Source: Candidatus Rokuibacteriota bacterium (GTDB lineage Bacteria > JAUVQV01). From it: 8,038 nucleotides of DNA. The notes below the pieces were generated by a model. That model did not search any database, was not told the DNA's origin, and saw nothing but the letters and a program-made list of their open reading frames with translations. A program made the translations under genes and the position numbers. This document shows positions 5,754 to 8,038 of the stretch, one piece after another. Within the stretch, counting starts at the first letter, position 1. The number at the start of each line of letters is the position of its first letter. Location: NCBI GenBank assembly GCA_030609125.1, contig JAUWCW010000080.1, positions 1 through 8,038 on the forward strand, given 5' to 3'.

Positions 5754-6548
5754 ATGTCATTCATTACAGTTCGGAACATGGGCAAGCGCTACGAGTCGGG
5801 CGGCGTGCCCGTCGACGCCCTCAACGGCGTCTCCCTCCAGGTCGGTCAGGGGGAGTTTCTCGCTGTCGTCGGCGAGTCGGGCTCCGGCAAGAGCACGCTC
5901 CTGTCGCTTCTGGGAGGCCTTGACCGGCCTACCGAGGGAAGCCTCGAAGTCGACGGTCTCGACGTTTACTCCCTGCGGGGGGAAAAGCTGGCGGACTTCA
6001 GAAGCGAGTACCTCGGCTTCGTCTTTCAGTCCTTCCAGCTCATCCCTTACCTGACGACACTCGAAAACACCATGCTCCCCCTCGCCATCGCCCCCATGAA
6101 GAACAGGGAGAAGCGGGCCGCCGGCATTCACGCCTTGAGGCGGGTCGGGCTGGAGGACAAGATCGACCGCCTCCCCCACCAACTCTCGGGAGGAGAGCAG
6201 GAGAGGGCCGCCCTGGCGCGTGCCATCGTCAACGACCCTCCCGTCCTCCTCGCCGACGAGCCGACGGGAAACCTGGACAGCAAGAACGGCGAGGCGGTCA
6301 TGAACCTCCTCAAGGACCTGAACCGCGAGGGCATCACCATCGTGATGGTCACCCACAACCTCGGCTACACCCGGTACGCCAGCCGGACGATCAAGCTCCA
6401 GGACGGCCGGATCGTGCCCTTCACCGACGACGATTCCTCCTGCGCAGTAACGTTCGAGACGGAGCGAAAAACAGCAGAGGAGGGAGGCGACAGCAGCGGC
6501 GCGGCCCGCATCGCGGTGCCTGTCACGGCCGCAGTTCCCGTCACCTGA
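5754..6548 (+). CDS. ABC transporter ATP-binding protein, LolD/MacB family
   Basis: A 264-residue ATPase that should power the upstream MacB/FtsX-type permease from the cytoplasmic face. Visible motifs in order: Walker A GESGSGKST (residues 40-48), Q-loop Q92 in FVFQSFQL, signature LSGGEQERAALARA (144-157, E where family members often have Q or K), Walker B VLLADEP with catalytic E169, D-loop NLD (173-175) and switch H201 in VTHN. The core resembles LolD (about 230 residues); an additional tail of about 35 residues follows, with a single Cys, many acidic residues and a repeated PVT ending. GAGGAG lies 6 nt before the ATG, a strong ribosome site. It is the last gene of the cassette, with a terminator-like hairpin just after the stop. 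The family match is certain; LolD identity is not, because no LolC/E pair is here. Confidence 0.93.
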   Translation: MSFITVRNMGKRYESGGVPVDALNGVSLQVGQGEFLAVVGESGSGKSTLLSLLGGLDRPTEGSLEVDGLDVYSLRGEKLADFRSEYLGFVFQSFQLIPYLTTLENTMLPLAIAPMKNREKRAAGIHALRRVGLEDKIDRLPHQLSGGEQERAALARAIVNDPPVLLADEPTGNLDSKNGEAVMNLLKDLNREGITIVMVTHNLGYTRYASRTIKLQDGRIVPFTDDDSSCAVTFETERKTAEEGGDSSGAARIAVPVTAAVPVT

Positions 6549-6564
6549 GCCCACCCCGCCCCTC

Positions 6565-6612
6565 CTCCCCCCCCCCGGCTTCACCGGGAGGGGGGGCTTC
6601 TATACCTTTTCT
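6565..6612 (+). terminator. Probable intrinsic terminator of the ABC cassette
   Basis: Seventeen bases after the ATPase stop, a C10GG arm (6567-6578) pairs with CCGGGAGGGGGG (6584-6595) around the loop CTTCA, giving a 12-position stem with one C-A mismatch. A T-rich stretch (CTTCTATACCTTTT) follows. The T tract is interrupted, so termination may be incomplete. Confidence 0.65.
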
Positions 6613-6648
6613 TGTTGTTCGTTTCTTCCGTGCTTTTCGGGGCCCCAC

Positions 6649-6769
6649 AGATGTTGTAGAAATGAGCCGAGACAAGGCGGGTGCAGGCGCAACGTCTGAG
6701 GCGTACTGCTGTACGCCGCAGGACGGGGCGGCAAGCCCAACGCAGTCGCAGGCCATTTATGCAATATCT
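6649..6769. repeat. 121-bp element with terminal inverted repeats (REP/MITE-like)
   Basis: The left end (6649-6668) and the reverse complement of the right end (6751-6769) agree at 16 positions with three mismatches and one gap: both begin AGAT, then TTG, then AAATG and GCC. The centre holds a strong hairpin (6693-6725). No open frame in it looks like a real gene. The layout suggests a small non-autonomous or REP-type repeat in the intergenic space between the cassette terminator and the next promoter. No clear target-site duplication is seen. Copy number cannot be judged from one window. Confidence 0.55.
6693..6725. repeat. Central hairpin of the 121-bp element
   Basis: GGCGTAC (6700-6706) and GTACGCC (6711-6717) pair perfectly around TGCT. 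Beyond an A-G mismatch, CTG/CAG pairs, and past one bulged G, CGT/ACG pairs, giving about 13 base pairs overall. It contains no T run and is unlikely to be a terminator. Confidence 0.7.
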
Positions 6770-6772
6770 GGA

Positions 6773-6808
6773 TTGACAACCCGGTGGGCCGGGAATAGCC
6801 TGACCGCA
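6773..6808 (+). promoter_or_regulatory. Candidate promoter of the nucleotidyltransferase gene
   Basis: A perfect TTGACA (6773-6778) is followed after 17 bp by TAGCCT (6796-6801), a weak -10 that keeps the key T, A and final T. The predicted start falls at about 6808, the A of the first possible ATG. The -35 begins four bases outside the 121-bp repeat. Confidence 0.45.
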
Positions 6809-6822
6809 TGTCTTCCCACCGG
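6781..6822. promoter_or_regulatory. 8-bp inverted repeat spanning the start of the nucleotidyltransferase gene
   Basis: CCGGTGGG (6781-6788) and CCCACCGG (6815-6822) are perfect complements separated by 26 bases that include the putative -10 and the ATG at 6808-6810. It could be an operator, or an RNA hairpin burying the start codon if transcription begins upstream, or chance. Confidence 0.4.
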
Positions 6823-8038
6823 TGGATGAGAGATCTCGACAGGATCCCTCTCCTGCGGAGATTCTCCGCCGCTGCCGCCGGAAGCGGACAGCGCCTCTAT
6901 GTCATGGGGGGCTTTCTCAGGGACCGCATCATGGGGATCAGTCCGAAGGCCGAACTCGACCTGACCGTTCGGGATTCCCGGTCCTTCGTCGAGCGCCTGG
7001 ACCTGCGCGACGGCGAGAGCTCTTTTCTCATGGACGCCGAGCGGCAGACCTACCGCCTCGTCTTCTCAAACCCCGCCCCTTTTCGATGGGTGGACATCAC
7101 CCGCCTGCGGGCGGGCTCCATTGAGGACGACCTCCGCCTGCGGGACTTCACCGTCAACGCCCTCGCCATGCTCTTCGGCCCCGGAGGCGCCAAGGGAATG
7201 ATCCTGGACCCCACGGGGGGACTCGCCGACATCTCCCGCGGAAGGCTCCGGGCCTGCTCGGCCCGGAGCTTCCGTGACGATCCCTTGCGGACTCTCCGGG
7301 GCATCCGGTTCGCCGGCACCCTCGGTTTCACGATTCAAGAGGAGACACTCCGCCTCATGACATCCTCCGGGAGCGGCCTGCGGCGGGTGGCTGCGGAGAG
7401 GGTCCGGGACGAGTTCTTCCAGGTGCTCCAGGGGACGGCGCCGGAAAAGGGGCTGAGAATGATCCTCGAGATCGGGCTCCTCCGCCACTTCGGCAACCCC
7501 TTCGACAACCCCCGCCCTTCCTCCCTGAAACGGCTCCGCCGTCTCCGTGCGCTCCTCGGGGAATTTCATCCCCACAGCTCGGTGAGCCGCAAACTGGGCG
7601 CCGGGCTTGATCAGGTCGCAACGCGCCGGGGCATTCTTCTGCTGGCGACCTTTCTGCTCGACACAGGCACGGGAGAGCGCACACCCGCCCTTGTCCGCCG
7701 CCTGGCCCTCGGGAAGAACGCCGGCAGGGCGCTGGAAACTCTCGTTCGAGAGCCCCTTCCCGCATCGGTGCTTCGTCACCTCGGCAGGGTCCGGCGGGAG
7801 ACCACGCTGGGTCTTTTCCGCCGCGCCGATGCGGTTGCGGAGGAAGCGGCCCTCCTGGGCGCGTGTGCTCTCACTCCGGCAGCGACAAGAAAGGAGGCGG
7901 TCACGGGCTTTCTGCGGAAGTACCGGGCCGCGCGCAGGATCTTTCTTCGCCCTCCCCTGCTCTCCGGACGGGCGGCCCTGGATCATCTCCCCGTCTCTCC
8001 CGGTCCCGCCCTCGGCGAGCTCCTCAGGAAAAACCGGG
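6808..8038 (+). CDS. tRNA nucleotidyltransferase / poly(A) polymerase family protein (class II), C-terminus cut off
   Basis: At least 410 residues, open to the right edge. The family adds CCA (or only CC, A, or poly-A) to RNA 3' ends in the cytoplasm. Motifs: VMGGFLRDRIMG (residues 32-43), E49-L-D51 at the catalytic carboxylates, LRDFTVNALAM (111-121), DPTGGLADI (134-142), and D157-D158-P-L-R161 within FRDDPLRTLRGIRFA, the base-selecting motif. ERVRDEFFQVL (197-207) continues the family pattern. The first catalytic Asp of the usual DxD appears to be Glu. Residues around 275-290 (LLLATFLLDTGTGE) align by position with HD-domain enzymes (LLHDIGK) but lack the His-Asp pair. The start is the first ATG after an in-frame TAG (6796-6798); no Shine-Dalgarno is visible, and ATG 6826-6828 is an alternative. 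Whether it is CCA-adding or a poly(A) polymerase cannot be settled. Confidence 0.87.
   Translation, partial: MSSHRWMRDLDRIPLLRRFSAAAAGSGQRLYVMGGFLRDRIMGISPKAELDLTVRDSRSFVERLDLRDGESSFLMDAERQTYRLVFSNPAPFRWVDITRLRAGSIEDDLRLRDFTVNALAMLFGPGGAKGMILDPTGGLADISRGRLRACSARSFRDDPLRTLRGIRFAGTLGFTIQEETLRLMTSSGSGLRRVAAERVRDEFFQVLQGTAPEKGLRMILEIGLLRHFGNPFDNPRPSSLKRLRRLRALLGEFHPHSSVSRKLGAGLDQVATRRGILLLATFLLDTGTGERTPALVRRLALGKNAGRALETLVREPLPASVLRHLGRVRRETTLGLFRRADAVAEEAALLGACALTPAATRKEAVTGFLRKYRAARRIFLRPPLLSGRAALDHLPVSPGPALGELLRKNR

Noticed and set aside
5757-6584. Minus-strand open frame (275 codons) opposite the ABC ATPase
   Set aside because: The ATPase on the plus strand has every expected motif; the antisense product is Gly/Val/Asp-rich without domains.
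7066-7986. Long minus-strand open frame (306 codons)
   Set aside because: Antisense to the nucleotidyltransferase, with no recognisable domain and no ribosome site; typical GC-rich shadow.
1-8038. CRISPR array, tRNA or rRNA genes, prophage or transposase
   Set aside because: No regularly spaced direct repeats, no recognisable tRNA or rRNA sequence, and no transposase or integrase-like protein was seen on either strand.

Overview
The window looks like a GC-rich Gram-negative chromosome, most plausibly a Geobacter/Desulfuromonas-type deltaproteobacterium (Desulfuromonadota). This is an inference from three things: a Dif-like gene order in the chemosensory cluster, an FtrD-like/ABC transporter cassette, and a class II nucleotidyltransferase with family-typical motifs. 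No rRNA, tRNA, CRISPR array or insertion sequence is visible.

Region 1 (1-3288, minus strand) is a chemosensory operon transcribed right to left: cheR, a methyl-accepting protein, cheW, cheY, then the start of cheA, which runs off the left edge. The genes are tightly packed (overlaps or gaps of about 8-36 bp). One strong sigma-70-like promoter with an extended -10 precedes cheR. The receptor has two membrane helices joined by only about seven residues, so it has no periplasmic ligand domain. The order mcp-cheW-cheY-cheA and the sensorless receptor recall DifA-C-D-E of Myxococcus, which controls exopolysaccharide rather than flagella.

Region 2 (3289-3448) is a divergent promoter region. The plus-strand promoter (TTGAAA-N17-TATACT) puts its predicted transcription start at the ATG of a small secreted cysteine-rich protein (3449-3838), so that message may be leaderless.

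Region 3 (3972-6548, plus strand) is a three-gene cassette: a membrane-anchored protein with a zinc ribbon and a cysteine-rich FtrD-like (DUF2318) domain, a MacB/FtsX-type permease with a periplasmic CxxC, and a LolD-like ATPase. It ends at an imperfect GC hairpin followed by a T-rich tract. The same families occur beside P19/FTR1 iron-uptake genes in other bacteria, but no P19 or FTR1 gene is in this window. The likely job is metal- or redox-linked transport or envelope work; the substrate cannot be read from the sequence.

Region 4 (6549-8038) has a 121-bp element with imperfect terminal inverted repeats and an internal hairpin, resembling a small REP/MITE-type repeat. A perfect TTGACA box and an 8-bp inverted repeat follow, then a tRNA nucleotidyltransferase/poly(A) polymerase-family gene open to the right edge. 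Its catalytic DxD appears as ExD.
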